Below, piece by piece: positions 23,866-35,757 of a stretch of DNA of 64,000 nucleotides (within the stretch, counting starts at the first letter, position 1; each line of letters opens with the position of its first letter). Source of the stretch: Deuterostichococcus epilithicus (taxonomy: Eukaryota; Chlorophyta; Trebouxiophyceae; Prasiolales; Stichococcaceae); NCBI GenBank assembly GCA_033439295.1, contig JAVTLE010000003.1:2418001-2482000 (forward strand), in the 5' to 3' direction. The notes beneath the pieces were generated by a model. The model had not been told where the DNA came from. It ran no database searches and saw nothing but the letters and a program-made list of their open reading frames with translations. The position numbers were made by a program, and so were the translations under genes.

Positions 23866-26800
23866 ATGCTGGGCCAGGGGCTCAGGAGCGGCTGCGGCCC
23901 CTTGCGGCGCGGCCTCAGCACCAGCGCGGCTGCAGCACAGGCTGTGCCTGCACTTGCTGGCGAGTCCTCAGGTCAGTACCGTTGTGCCGAGGCTGGATCG
24001 GGGAGCGGCAGCCGCAGGCCTGCGTTCTGATCATTCTGTCTCACGCAGGCGGCTTCCTGGCGAAGCTCTTCGGCGGTGGCGGCAAAGGTCGCATCACCAC
24101 GCCACTTTCAGAGCCGCTCGAGGGCGTCAACCTGCCGCTCGCGGACCCTCCGCTCTCGCAGCAGCCTACAACAGAGGTCACTACGCTGAGCAATGGCCTG
24201 AAGGTCGCTTCTGAAGCGACCCCGGTGAGCAGTCGGACACCTGCTATCATCGCCATCGTCCATGCAGATAGCGCAGCCGCATGGTGGAAAGCGGTGCTGG
24301 TTAAACGTCTCAGTATCATCATGCTGGGAGCATTGCGACGCCGTCGGCTGGGCTGTCAGGCTGCGCATTCCTTATTGGGTCAACTAGGGCTGCCTTGCGC
24401 ACATCGTGCATGAGGACTATCTCAAGCCCTGAGCCATATCTTGCAGGGCCCGACGGCGTCGCTTGGCCTATACATCAATGCTGGCAGCGTCAACGAGACG
24501 GACCACAACACAGGCGAGCCTCCTGCTGCCGCACTCATGCGCTGTTGCGTAGTGACTGCATGTTTCGCCCGCAGTGTGCCCTTCATCCGCACCAGGTTCA
24601 TCACTTCAGCAGCCGCTGTCCGGTGATGCGTAGGCGTCTCACACCTTCTGGAGACCCTGGCCTTCAAGGCGACACAACACCGCACCCACTTCCGACTCGT
24701 CCGAGAGGTGAGCAGCACCGTGCGCAGAGCCTGCTCCTGTTGCACTGCTTCAGAGAAAAGCTCCAGAGTCTGCAGCGCCTGCACGACTTACCTCTCGTCC
24801 TTCGTCGTCTTTTTCCGCTTTCTCAAGTCTCATGCATGTGCTGCTGCGGACGGCAACCTCCACAGCCCCTGGAACATCCTGCAACCGAGCATGTAACACA
24901 CCGCGGCCGCTGCCGCCGCAGGTGGAGAACATCGGCGCCAGCACGGTCGCGTCGGCGTCGCGCGAGCAGCTGGTGTACATCATCGACGCCAGCAAGGCGG
25001 TGGTCCCTGAGGCGCTGGAGATTCTGACGGATGCGGTGCTGAACCCCAAGTTTGCGGCGTGGGACGTGCGGGAGGCGGCAGCCAAGCTGGAGGAGGACAT
25101 CAAGTCGCTCGCCGACAACCCGCAGACGCTGCTGCTGGAGGTGCGGCGCCTTATGGTGTCTAGTATTCACATTCATGTGGCAGCCCGCAGGTGCGGATGC
25201 CGGAGGTGCATGCTGCGGCGGCAAGCCATTGGCCTGGGGGTCGACGGCAGAGGCTCTCGCGAGCACCCTGCATCTGCCTCAGCCGGACAAGCGTTTCTGC
25301 ACTGAAAAGGCTTCAGACACTCCGAGCTGTGGAGCAGGTGTCCGTGTCTGACCTACCGCCAACATGGTTGGCACACCGCAGGGCTTGCACAGCGTGGCGT
25401 ACCAGGGTGGCCTGGGACGGCCGCTGATTGCGCCGCCGGGCGCTGCGAGCCGCATCACCCCTGATGACCTCGCGCAGTTTGTCGCCGAGCACTTCACCGG
25501 CAGCAACATGGCGCTCGCAGGTGAGTCGGCCTCCCGCTCGTGCACCTTGCATGCGCTGTCTGCAAGTCTTGACCCTGTGCCGGGCAGACGCCTGGTTGCC
25601 GCCCTCGTATGTCGGATGCTTGTCAACTTGGCAAGCCGGCCTGGAAGCCGGGCGGGAGCGCGCCAGTGCCAGCACCAAAGAGAGCCGCAGAGATTGCAAC
25701 CAATGATGTGGAACATGCCGATTCGTCCACTGTGAAAACCCTGACGACCCATGGACCCATACTTTCTGCCGTCCTAGGCGCCGGCGTGGAGCACTCGGAG
25801 CTGGCGCAGCTGGCGCGGCCGCTGCTGGAGGCCGTCCCTCAAGGCACCCCGCGGCAGGCGCCGCCCTCAAAGTACGTCGGCGGCGACTTCCGCACGCCGC
25901 AGGCGTCGGGGGAGAGCCACGCGCTGCTGGCCTTCGAGGTGGGAGTCTGAAGACGGCAATTTCAAAAGATGATATGAAACACCGGACCAAAGCAGTTGCT
26001 GCCAATTGCTTGCGGTCTGTGCCGCTTGCCCCATGCACAGCCCTGCGCCGCTGCTATACCATGAGTGACATCCGCTGCTGGCCTATGTGGGTCTCACACG
26101 GACAGGACCTTGAAGTTCGATCTGTCCGTGCTTGCCGTCCTTGCTGGCTCGGACAAGAGTTTTGGAATGGCGAGCCTCAACATGCTTGCGGATCTGGTCT
26201 GGGGCCGGCTCGGCAATGCCATTGCAGCGTTTGTGAGTCAGACAACACATCGTGTGCCTGGGCCACTGTGTCCACGAGCGCGCGTCGCTCGAGTCCAGAC
26301 CGTCAGTGGCAGGGCTCAGCATGCGGCCGGGTGTGTGGTGCTGCTGGATCACAGTTGAAGCTGCAGACAGCAGACGGGCAGAGCAGTCCATGTTTCAGCA
26401 GAGCATGCATGCTGGGTTTGCCAGGGGATGTGCCAAAGCAGTCCACCTGGACTTGCACAGCCATGCACCAGATCCTTGCAGCGGTGCAGGTTCCAGCAGG
26501 CTCCCTGGCAACCACGCCATGAGCAGGCAGGACGGCAGCGCCAACAATGCAGAGTGCATTCAGCCTTGCTCCCCACGGCGTGCCACAAGGCTGTGGACCC
26601 GCACACCTCAAGCCCGCCGAGGTCCACCGTCCTCATGGCTTTGGCACTTGCTGGGAGGATGGCACCGTCCTCATGGCTTTGGCACTTGCTGGGAGGATGG
26701 CACGACACGCAGGGCCCCACCGCCGACCCTGCTCCAGCCTGACAGCTGTGACACTTGGTCTGGTGCAGGTGCCGGGCGGGTGGCACGACATGCAGGGCTC

Positions 26801-28138
26801 CATCGCGACGACGGTGCTGCAGTTCCTGCTGGGCGGCGGCGGCTCCTTCTCGTCCGGCGGCCCTGGTGGGCCCCCTGCAGCGAATCGCTGTCCCACATGC
26901 ACACATCTGCACCTGCAGGCCTGCGGCTGCGTGGTGCACCGGCGCAGCCGCCCCGCTGCTGAGGCAAACACAAGGGCAGACACAGATCCGGCGGTTGATT
27001 CATGCCCACGGCGGCCCACTGCACGCCCTCCAGCGCCTCGTCGCCGGGGCGGGGGCGCTGACGCACCTCTCCTGGCCTGCGCCGCAGGCAAGGGCATGCA
27101 CTCGCGGCTGTACACGCGGGTGCTGAACCAGCACCACTGGGTGCACAACGCGTCGGCCTTCTCCTCCGTGTACGACCACACTGGGCTGGCGGGAATCCAC
27201 ATCACCACAGAGTCTGGCAAGATCGAGCAGGGCGTCGACATTGCGTGCAAGGAGCTGCAGGTCCGCTGCTGCTTCCCGCTGCCGCTGCTTCCGGAGTCCA
27301 GGGTTCAGCTCGAGTTCAGGGTCTCCAGGGGGTCCTGCTCCCCTGGGGCGGTGCGGCTCGGGGGCGCGTCGCGAGGGCTCGCGCGACGCGTGCTGCGCCG
27401 GCCGCCCTGACCGCGCAGCGCCGCCGACTCCTCATCCTGGCTACACTTCTGCCCTTCAGCTGCCTCATGTACTCGCTGACGAAGGAGGCGCCACTGGCGG
27501 ACTTGGCGCCTCATGGTCGCTGCTGTCGGCCCGACACACCTGGTCCGTGGCGCTGCGCAGCTGGACGATTCGTGACCCGTGTGCCTCCTCCCGCTGCGCA
27601 GTCGCTGACGAAGGACGTGCCGGAGGCGGAGCTGACTCGTGCCAAGCGTGCCGCGCTGGGCACGGTGCTCAGCAGCCTGGAGGGACGCGCCGTCGTCGCA
27701 GAGGACATCGGCCGCCAGCTGCTTACCTACGGCGCCAGGTGCGGAAATGGCTATGCACCCTCTGGATCGTCAGTGTCAGTGTTTGACATCGACGTCCATG
27801 TTCTTCGCCGCGGGCTTGCCTTCGTCCAGGGGGCTGTGCGGCTGCTCGCCTGGAGCGGGTGAGACATGGGGAAGCGCATGTCACGAGACCACGCTGCACA
27901 GCCAAGGAATGGTGAAGAGTTGGCTGGGCCTGCAGTGTCGTGCGCTGAGCCCCTTGCAAACCGCCCCCGCCCCCGCAGGAAGCCGGTGGCGGAGTTCGTG
28001 TCCACCCTGGAGGGAATCACGGCGGCGGACATCTCCAAGCTGGCGACCAAGATGCTGTCCAGCCCGCCTTCCTTTGCGGGCGCCGGCAACATCAGCGCCA
28101 TGCCGCGCTACGACACGCTGCTGCGCCGCTTCAGCTGA
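23866..28138 (+). CDS. MPPA: Mitochondrial processing peptidase subunit alpha
   Basis: Substrate-binding subunit of the matrix peptidase that removes mitochondrial targeting peptides; in plants it is part of complex III. Eleven exons close exactly: 23866-23971, 24049-24224, 24447-24513, 24634-24707, 24922-25140, 25382-25520, 25778-25938, 26769-26865, 27088-27260, 27602-27738 and 27979-28138, giving 502 residues. The N-terminus (LRRGLSTSAAAAQ) is a plausible targeting peptide. M16 features are TTLSNGLKVASE, SLGLYINAGS, and SHLLETLAFKAT at the position where the beta subunit has HxxEH, so the metal site is lost as expected for alpha. SASREQLVYIIDA follows, and the glycine-rich loop LLGGGGSFSSGGPGKGM, diagnostic of MPP-alpha, is intact across an intron. 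The intron after 24513 is GC-AG. Introns before exons 8 and 10 contain partial copies of those exons. TGTAA at 28685-28689 may be its poly(A) signal. Confidence 0.95.
26625..26740 (+). repeat. 38-base direct repeat and decayed copies of MPP-alpha exon 8
   Basis: Two exact 38-base units (26625-26662 and 26663-26700) each contain CTGGGAGGATGGCAC. They are followed by CGACACGCAGGGCCCC, which matches the start of exon 8 at 26769 (GGGCGGGTGGCACGACATGCAGGGCTCC). These lie in the intron just upstream of the true exon. Confidence 0.8.
27473..27512 (+). repeat. Decayed copy of the start of MPP-alpha exon 10
   Basis: TCGCTGACGAAGGA followed by GCGCC and GGCGGA matches the first 35-40 bases of the exon at 27602 (SLTKEAPLADL against SLTKDVPEAEL). 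It lies 130 bases upstream in the intron and then diverges. Confidence 0.78.
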
Positions 28139-29434
28139 CTGAGGGGGGCCTAGTGCGGCGGCAATTCGTGCGCAAGCCCCGCTGCGCACGCTTTTGGCTG
28201 CCTGGATGACGGCATCTGGGTGGCGGATGTGCAGCCATGCCAGGGCCTGGGGCGGGCGGGCGGCGCGGCGGCGGCGGCGCACGGCTGCAGAGTGCGGATG
28301 CTACGCTGTCCCGCAGCTGCTCCCGCCACGCTGCCGGGGGCTGTGAGGCCGCAACAGCAGCAGCGCCATCGTTGTCACGGAGCGGCAGTGTGTCGAGGGT
28401 CACAGCGCGGACGGGCGCTCTCACATCGTCAGCTGCAAGGCCCGCGGCAGCCAATGGTGCATCAGAGCTGGTGTGCTTCTGGAAGCCGAGCCAGCACACG
28501 AGACAGCAATGCAGCAAATGCGAGGATCCTGCCTTGCCTTCAGGCACAGCAGTGCCGTCACTCGCTGTGGGGTTTTCCAGGATGTGGGATTCGCAACGGG
28601 CTAGTGTAGACTTTTGCAATGTGGCAAGTCGAGATCAGCCATCGACTTGAAAGAGGATGGCGGCAAAGTGACCGCGAACCGACATGTAAAGCGTTGGCTG
28701 TACAGGCAAACCACCATCTCCACCACAGGCGACAGATGCCTCCGTGTAGCATGACTTTGTACTGATGGCGAATGCAGACGACAGCACACCTCCAGAGTAG
28801 CCAAAGGACTCGGTACAGCAAGTTTACCAGCTTCAACATGCATCAACAGGTGCGTCCGGGCATGCTTTCCGACAAACGCCAGCAACAATCGCGAATCACG
28901 TCCCAACTGCACCCGTCAAATGGGCTGCAACGTGTCAACCAACATATTCAACCTTTAGTCCCTGCCACCAAGACCGTCGGTCCCAGTGTTGCACGGCTGC
29001 CTGCCCACGCCTCCGAACCTTGCCAGCAGAAAGCTTCGTATCAGATTCCTAAGGCTTCAACTGGCGCCTGGCCAGCGCGTCCGCTGCCAGGAAGAATTCA
29101 ACCCCAGCATACCAACACGCTACTGGCAACCTGGCTGAACGCATGCTCAAACTATCCTGCAGGGCAGGGCCTTTGTTCATCTGTGTATGGCCCAAATGCG
29201 ATGCGACATCGTGCATTGCTGCCCGATGCCGCCGACCGGTCAAAAAGGTGCCACGGCAAGGGTGGAATCAGCCACCGCGGCGCAGAGGCCACATATGTGG
29301 GTATGTGCGACATCCAAGAGACTTCAAGGCGGCGCAGATTTCGAAGAAGCAGCGGCGGCGCAGCCGCCTCCGGTGCTGCCCCAAGGAAGAGGAGCTGTGT
29401 GGGTCGAGCCAGCGTGAGCAGGCGACGGCACTGG
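28139..29434. other. Convergent intergenic region, MPP-alpha to PHD gene
   Basis: 3' flanks of two convergent genes. A TGTAA lies at 28685-28689 on the plus strand. No exon with family similarity was found. Confidence 0.5.
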
Positions 29435-32012
29435 CTACACGTCCAGCGGGAGGGGCGCGCACGGCGTCAGACTCGGGTGGCGGGTGCCGCGTCGCCGTGA
29501 CGATGCATTCAGCTCCTGCATGATTGCGGCGGTGGACTCAGGATCGTTCACCAGGTGCTCGAGTCGTAACGATGTGCGGTGCCTGATGCAACAGGCAGGA
29601 AGGTCCCGGCTGCCGGACGGGGCATCGAGACTGCAAGGGGAGGAGGCTCTGAAGCCCACTCGTCAACAGCGATGCTGACTGCAGCTACTCGATCCAGCAG
29701 GTCACTGTGCAGCGGCTCGCCTGGTGCAGGAGCATGGCCAGCTCCTCGTCGTTGAGCTCAGTGGATGTCGGCGCAGTTGGCTGCACAGGAGCCGCGGGGG
29801 CAGCCGCTGCGCCCAGCGCCCTGCGCCGCGGGCTGGCTGCCGCCACCGCATCATGGCTCCTGGCGGTGCCTGGAGCCGCCATCTGCCGCCCGGCGGAGAC
29901 GCTGCCACTGGAGCCGCCAGCGGCGATTGGGCTGCGCGGTGTGCGCACCGCCGCCGGCGGGTGCGCGGCNNGGGCACGCGGCGACTGCGGCGCCTGCCGG
30001 GCAACCGACACCGGCCGTGGCGCTGCAGTGCGCAGGCGGCGCCGCCCGACGCTGGCGGCGCAGGGCGGCGTCGCGCCGGCCGGCGGGGCCGGCGCCGCCG
30101 CTCGGACGGCGCGTGCTGACGGACGGCCCTGCGGCATGCCGCGGCTTTGCCGCGTCGCCGGACTCCTTGCCGTCCGCCGCCATTGCTGCCGGGGAGCCGG
30201 TGACGGAGGCTGCTGCAGAGCCGCCCGACAGCGACTCCACCTTCATCAGAACAGCGCCGTCCTCCTGCGCCGCCTCCTGCTTCGGCGGTTGGTCCGGGAG
30301 AGTTGCCACCGCGCCGCCTGCGTCGGCGTCGCCGCCGCCGTACACCGTCTGCCGCCGCGCGGGGATNGACTCCCGGCCGCGGCTGCTGACGAAGCGGCGC
30401 GGCGGTGGCGCAGCGCCCGCGCCGTCGCTGCCGCCGTCGGAGCTCGCCGGCGATGTCGCCGTGTGGGCGGCCGAGGGGTGCGCTCCCGTGCCCGGCGCCG
30501 CCGCTGCAGCCGGGGTGTGCAGGCCCCCTGGCAGCGGCGCGGCCCGCCGCACGCGTTGCGAGCGGCTGCCGGACGGCACGACGGCAAAGCCGGGCCCTGC
30601 GGCAATGAAGTCGCCGTCCGCATCGTCGCCGGCGAGGTCGCCATCAGCAGGCCGCGGCCGCTTGGTGCGGATCCCCGCCTTTGCGCTGCGGCGGGCGGTG
30701 GTCGGCACTGTGCGGGCTGGCTTCGCCGGCACCCGGTTCTTGGGCAGCTGGCTGTGCGTGGGGCAGTAGGTCCAGTCGCGGCGGCCAGGCACAACCCTGT
30801 AGTGCGCGATGAAGCAGTCGCGGTGCATTGTGCCGCGGCAGTCCGAGCACCTGCAGTCGCATGAGATGCAAGCAGTCAGCACTGGCTGCCAAGCCTGGAA
30901 GCATCCCCCACACTATGGCGGCTGCTGGGTGCACAAGAGCGACGCCAGGATAAGGCGCAGAGAACATCGTGTGCAAGGCTCACAGCCAGAAGGACGCATT
31001 GCTCATCTATGTGTCGGTCTTGGCAGACAAAGTAGGCTCCTGCTGCAGATGAACAGACCTGCAACCAGCTCGTCCAGCAGGGTCACACAGTCGTGCACTG
31101 GCAGCAGGGAGTTCCGAGGCACCTGATGGTGGCGGGCCCGCTCGGGAAGCAGGTGTGCAGACCGCACAGCAGGCACTCGTGCAGCTCGCCCACGTACGCC
31201 ACCGCGGTGTCGCAGGAGCCGCCGTCCGAGCGTGCAGCCAGCGACGCCGCGCCTGACAACGGCAGCCCGATGTCGGCCGCGCCGCCGCCGCCGCTGGGGC
31301 CGCTGCCGGCAGCCATCCACTGGCTGCCGTAGCCGCCAGAGGCAGGGCCGCCCTCGGAGGCGTAGCCGCCGCTGCCGCCGCTGGATGTGCCGTGCACGCC
31401 GCCGCCTGGGGTGAACGCGTCGCCAGCGCCGCCGCCAAGCAGGCTGCCATGCCACGCCGGCTGGCCGCTGGTGACAGCGCCGCTGCCGCTGCCGAGCGCA
31501 TGGCCGGGGAAGGCGCCCGTCGAGTCGGACAATGCGCCGGACACTTCGGAGCCCTCGCCCACTGAGGCCTCATACGCCATGATGGCCGCCGTCTGCACGA
31601 CAATATGCAGGCAGGATGAAGTTGCTATCCAGGGCTGGTTTCCCAGGCAGGGGTGCTACCGGCTGAGGCGGATCCTCGCCAGCAGACATGGCCAATTCAA
31701 ATCAGGGACTCGCGACTCATTTCAAAGAGATCAATATGTCTGCCCCGCAGGAGTGCCCACCTTTAACGACTTGGGGTTGACGACCCCTGGTGCCATGCGC
31801 AGGCTGACGCAGCCCCCGGAGCTTCTCGAAGAGCGCGACGGCTCGCAGAAGGAGGTGCCGCCGGACATGAGCCGTGATAGGCCGATGCTTCCCGCTACCG
31901 CTGGCAATGGCCTGACGGCGGCGGCGGCGGCGGCGGTCGGCGGGCGGTTCGCGGCGCAATCCACGTGCGACGCCCCCAGCTGCTTAGGCACCAGGCCCAC
32001 CGTCTTCCACAG
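29435..32012 (-). CDS. PHD-like zinc-finger nuclear protein, 5' end unresolved
   Basis: Minus-strand exons: 32012-31761, 31592-31089, probably 31058-30984, about 30885-29721 and 29515-29435 (TAG). More 5' exons are likely upstream. The zinc-binding region spans three exons: CLLCGLHTC, CLGTPCCQCTT, then CSDCRGTMHRDC and DWTYCPTH. The last part resembles the second half of a PHD finger (C-x2-C-x4-H-x2-C ... W-x-C-x2-H). The C-terminus reads NDEELAMLLHQ, spliced at a GC donor to ELNASSRRRGTRH, very like the LHQELNSS motif I recall from plant PHD proteins thought to read chromatin. Between lies a long Pro/Ala/Arg-rich, presumably disordered region containing ambiguous bases at 29970-29971 and 30367. 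The 30885-29721 exon is 1,165 nt, one base out of frame. Exact finger boundaries and function are uncertain. Confidence 0.6.
29970..29971. other. Ambiguous bases (NN) inside a coding exon
   Basis: Two N characters within the PHD gene's large exon. Upstream and downstream reading frames differ by one base, and the open frame is continuous if this gap is 1 or 4 bases long instead of 2. A further single N is at 30367. Confidence 0.7.
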
Positions 32013-33752
32013 CTGCGCGGCAGCAGGAGGTGGGTGGTTGCTGCATGCCCCGCTGTGGTTGGAGCGGGGGAGGCGAAGGCAGCTGCTGCAGGCAGGCTAT
32101 GCCAGCTGCAGGAGGACATCACCGGGCAGAGCATGGGCAATATTGGCTTCATGGCTCCACCACATGGTGCTGAGGGCAGACAGTATTGCGTCGCCATATC
32201 TGCAGGGTGGATGCAAATGGGCACACACCTGTGCAGAAAAGATGCTGCGCCCCTGCGAGCGTTGCGTTGCCGCAGGGACCTCAGCCCTAAACGCCGGCGG
32301 GTTCATGGGCTCCTGTGCGTCGGCATGGAGAAGAGTGTGAGGTCTTTGGACCGAGCGACCGGCCAAGGGTGCCGGTTCCAGGCAGGATACCTCGCGAGTT
32401 GACAGGCCCAACCGGCCATCTGTGGAGGGTCCGAAGCCGCATCGTCCTCGCGAAAACGTCCCGGAAGCGGATGCAGTGCAGCCCTTACGCTGTGGCAGTA
32501 CCGAGGACGCTGGCAGCAGCGGCTGAGGCCGCACCTTGAGGTCTGAGGAGGTGTGAGCAACCGAGAAGCCAGTATGCGGGGACTCCTCGTGCAGCTGCAC
32601 CATCGCCATGGGCGCCATGCGCGTGCTTGCTGTCGCCTTCGGAAGCCCGCAGCAAGGCTGAGCTACGCCGACTGAGGCTCCGGAGGCGCAGGACACTGCG
32701 ACGCAATCCATACGAACTTGTCAGCGGTCGAGCGTTGGCCGGGTGCCAGGCACCCGGCCATGCTGTGTGAAGGCGCTTGAGCTGCACGAAGCAGAGACAG
32801 CTAAACCAGCACACGCCGGTCAGCTTGCTGCCAGCCTCGCAGTGCCTCGCCCAAGCTCCCTTCTTGAAGTGTCCTGGGCACGCGCGTAGACGAGCAAAAC
32901 ACGCACGAGCCTGCGCAGGCCCTGCGCAGTCAGGCTGCGACGCAGCAGAAGCTGCTGAGACCTGCATTTGTGGCCTGGTGCAGCAGCGGAAGCGCGGCCG
33001 CGCCAAAGGCAGATTACTGATTGAGAGAAGGTTGTCCGGCTCACCCGTCGTCGTGTGCCTGGCACCACCCGCGTCCCTGCAACACCCCCTGCCCTTCCAC
33101 GCGCCGCCCGTCGCCACTGCCTCGCCGACCCTGCTGAGCTCATCGGCTGGAGCGGCACATCTGTCAAGCTGTCAGAGCCCAGGCCCCGAGGTCGTCGCGC
33201 CAACCGCCAAGGCCAAGCGAGCCTCTGACGCAAGTTCCGAAGGCCAGGCGGCCCGTGTACGAAGCTGCCGCCTCGGTCCAGTACCGTCCAACGCTCGCAG
33301 TCTGTGCGTGGATGTTCACTCCTTCCACTACGCTCAAGTTGCACTATTTCGTCGGCTGGCCAGCATGCGTGCCTCAATGTAAGTCGAGCCTGTTGAATGC
33401 TCTCTTGGCGAGGCGTGGAGGTTGTCGCTGCACACTGCCGTGCGCCAAGCGCCTATTCGGCGACAGCATGTCTGGGGGGGAACGGAAATGGTATGCGAGT
33501 CCCTGAGTGGAAATAATGTGCAGACTTGCTGCTGCTGGTCGAGCACAGTTCACCCTTCATCCACTTGATGTGCTGCTTTGTGTCGCACGCAAGCGAATGC
33601 ACAACTTATCTTGGTCAAGCAGAGCGAAGCCTGCAACAAAGTTTGTCGTGCTAACTGAATTTAAAGTTTGAGTCACCAGCGAACTGACATCCCCAGAATC
33701 ATCGACAATCTCAGAATCAGTGTAGTCTGTTGTCTGCAAGCTGTCGGTCAAC
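32013..33752. other. Unresolved region with probable 5' exons of the PHD gene
   Basis: Divergent to the AstE-family gene. Open frames exist on both strands, including a Ser/Ala-rich minus-strand stretch around 33100-33260, but none could be joined with matching splice phase. It probably holds the N-terminal exons of the zinc-finger gene and two promoters. Confidence 0.35.
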
Positions 33753-34408
33753 ATGCGGGACAACAACCTGCAGCCTCTCAGTCCTCAGCACCCCCGCTGG
33801 GACATTGTGCGTCCGAACTTGGATGAAGGCGCGCAACCCAGCAGCAGTGAGCGGCTGCTCATCACCGTCTGTCTGCATGGCAACGAGCCGTGCGGCATGC
33901 GAGTGAGATTCTGGCCCTGTTGTGCCAATGGGTTATGTCCAAGATGTTCAAGCTTCAAACAGTTCATCTGCGACGTTTCCGCCACAACCGGGAGGTAGCA
34001 TGGTCCCTTTGCAACGAATGGCAATGCAATACGCATCCTGACGTACGCAATGTTGCAGGCGGCGAACGAGCTGTTACGGGAGGGCTTCTTCGACTTTGCG
34101 ACCGCCGGTGACAGCTGGCCGCATGCCTGGGAGCGCCTCACGGTGATTCTCGGCAACCCTGACGGCGTGAAAGCCGGCAAGAGGTTGGTGGAAGAACTAG
34201 TCTGGCGCTTCTCACGCTGAGGACGACGGTGCCGCGCGCTGCGCAGTCGTGTCTGTCGCACCATACGCTACGCATTTGCACATCGCCACAATTGCATGCT
34301 GGCTGGCTGATGCAGGTTTCCTCAGTCAGACGCCCGGTCGCTCCGCAATGCGCAGATTCATCGACACCAACCTGAACCGGCTGTTCACAGCCGAGGAGAT
34401 TCAGCGCC

Positions 34409-34439
<31 letters not shown>

Positions 34440-35541
34440 AGCCAGCATCGAGCATGGTCGGGTGCACGAGCTGGCTGCCGCCATCGAGCAGTCAACGCAG
34501 CACGTCGACATACACTCCTCCAGCGCGGCGTCCCCACCCTTCTGTTTCCACTTTCCGGGGGAGCAGACAGCGGTATTTGCGGCGTCATTCCCGATTGCGT
34601 ATGCAGTCGAGGACACCAGCATTGCAAACACGTCCATCGCCTGGGCCTTTGAGAAGGTGCGCCCGCAAACTCATTCTCATTGACAGTAGAAGAGCGCTGG
34701 ACTGCAGGTACCAAACGTCTTCAGCCACTCAGCCTGTAGCCCACAGGCCTCGAAATGCGCCCCAGGCCCAGTTTTCAGGCCTGCTCGGCTTGCCTAGCCC
34801 ATGGCCCTCTGAAACACACGAACAGCTGTAGCCGTGACGGGTCGCGCCATGCCCCCGCAGGGCGTGCAGAGGTCCATCCTGGTGGAGTGCGGGCAGCACG
34901 ATGCCCGGACATCTGTGGGTATAGCAAAGCGCGTGATTTGCCGCCTGGTCACCGGTGAGGCTCTCTTGCGCCGCGTTCATCGTGTCCGGGACCTCGAGAG
35001 GGCACATCCACACCTGGCTGACGCTGCGTAGAGGCAGGCAGTCATGCGGGGTGCGCAGAACGGTATACCTCATTGTTCAGGCACCTGTCCCACCTTTACC
35101 AAGCACAAGTTCATGGTGCAGGTGCAGCGGAGTCCGCCGCGCCGCAGGCGCTGAGGACAGTTGGCAACGTGAAGGTGGGCAGCAACTTCCGATTCAGCCA
35201 AGAGGTGGCGGCATTCCAGCTCGTGATGCAGGGCGAGCTCATTGCTCAGGTGAGACGAGGCTCTGACAGGTTTCAGGCAGTCCACGAACGATTCTGCCTC
35301 TTTGCTTGCGAGAGCTCCCACCACCAAGCGCTGGGTCTGCGTCTTTGTTGAACCGTCTTCATGCGCAGGCGGCACAGATGATGCCAATCTATGGACGTAA
35401 CCTGATGCTTTGCCTGTTTTGGTGGTGTAGGACGACGAGCAAGGCGAGATTCGGTGCCCTCATGCTGAGGCTCGCCTCGTGATGCCAACCAGCTTGCCGG
35501 TCGTGGGGGAGGAAGCATGGCTGTGGGGAGTTGAGAACTGA
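33753..35541 (+). CDS. AstE/aspartoacylase-family zinc-dependent deacylase
   Basis: Member of the succinylglutamate desuccinylase/aspartoacylase branch of M14-type zinc hydrolases, which cleave N-acyl groups from amino acids; the substrate cannot be told here. Six exons close in phase: 33753-33902, 34059-34183, 34356-34656, 34861-34954, 35161-35249 and 35431-35541, giving 289 residues. Zinc and substrate motifs are in order: CLHGNEPCG (His and Glu ligands), ILGNPDGVKAGKRFIDTNLNR, VDIHSSS (third ligand His), and the catalytic-type Glu in ILVECGQHDA. A C-terminal beta domain ends LWGVEN. A poly-Gly run of about ten residues from a GGC repeat (34411-34440) interrupts the domain after NRLFTAEEIQRR and is unusual for the family. 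The acceptor before 35161 was chosen because it alone keeps frame. It converges on the cyclophilin gene with 216 bases between stops. Confidence 0.88.
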
Positions 35542-35648
35542 CGGGGTGGGTCCTTGCCACATCTCTGCATCCGTGGGGATTCATTCAGCGAACAGCAGCT
35601 GTGGGGCGATGTGATGCCGGCACTGCTGCATGTCGATTCTAATATTCT

Positions 35649-35653
35649 TGTAA
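35649..35653 (+). terminator. Candidate TGTAA polyadenylation signal for the AstE-family gene
   Basis: TGTAA about 110 bases after the stop codon, a typical distance for green algal transcripts. Confidence 0.6.
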
Positions 35654-35757
35654 CCTCAGCACTGATTCATCCTCACTTCAACTCTTTGCAAACTAGACAA
35701 TGCTGCACTGCATGACGGGCAAAATTAATTGTAAATCTGCTAAGCTCACTCCCGATT

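Noticed and set aside
23965-24045. Read-through of MPP-alpha intron 1
   Set aside because: The longer open frame lacks similarity, whereas the spliced form joins the targeting peptide to the conserved M16 start in phase.
26547-27410. Plus-strand open frame joining exons 8 and 9 of MPP-alpha
   Set aside because: It includes the intron and the 38-base repeats; splicing restores the conserved GGPGKGM motif instead.
29707-30864. Plus-strand open frame of 385 codons
   Set aside because: Antisense shadow of the GC-rich zinc-finger gene exon, which has recognisable motifs on the other strand.
35073-35160. Alternative 5' extension of AstE exon 5
   Set aside because: The acceptor at 35085 leads to a stop or wrong frame with the previous exon; the acceptor before 35161 keeps phase and length.
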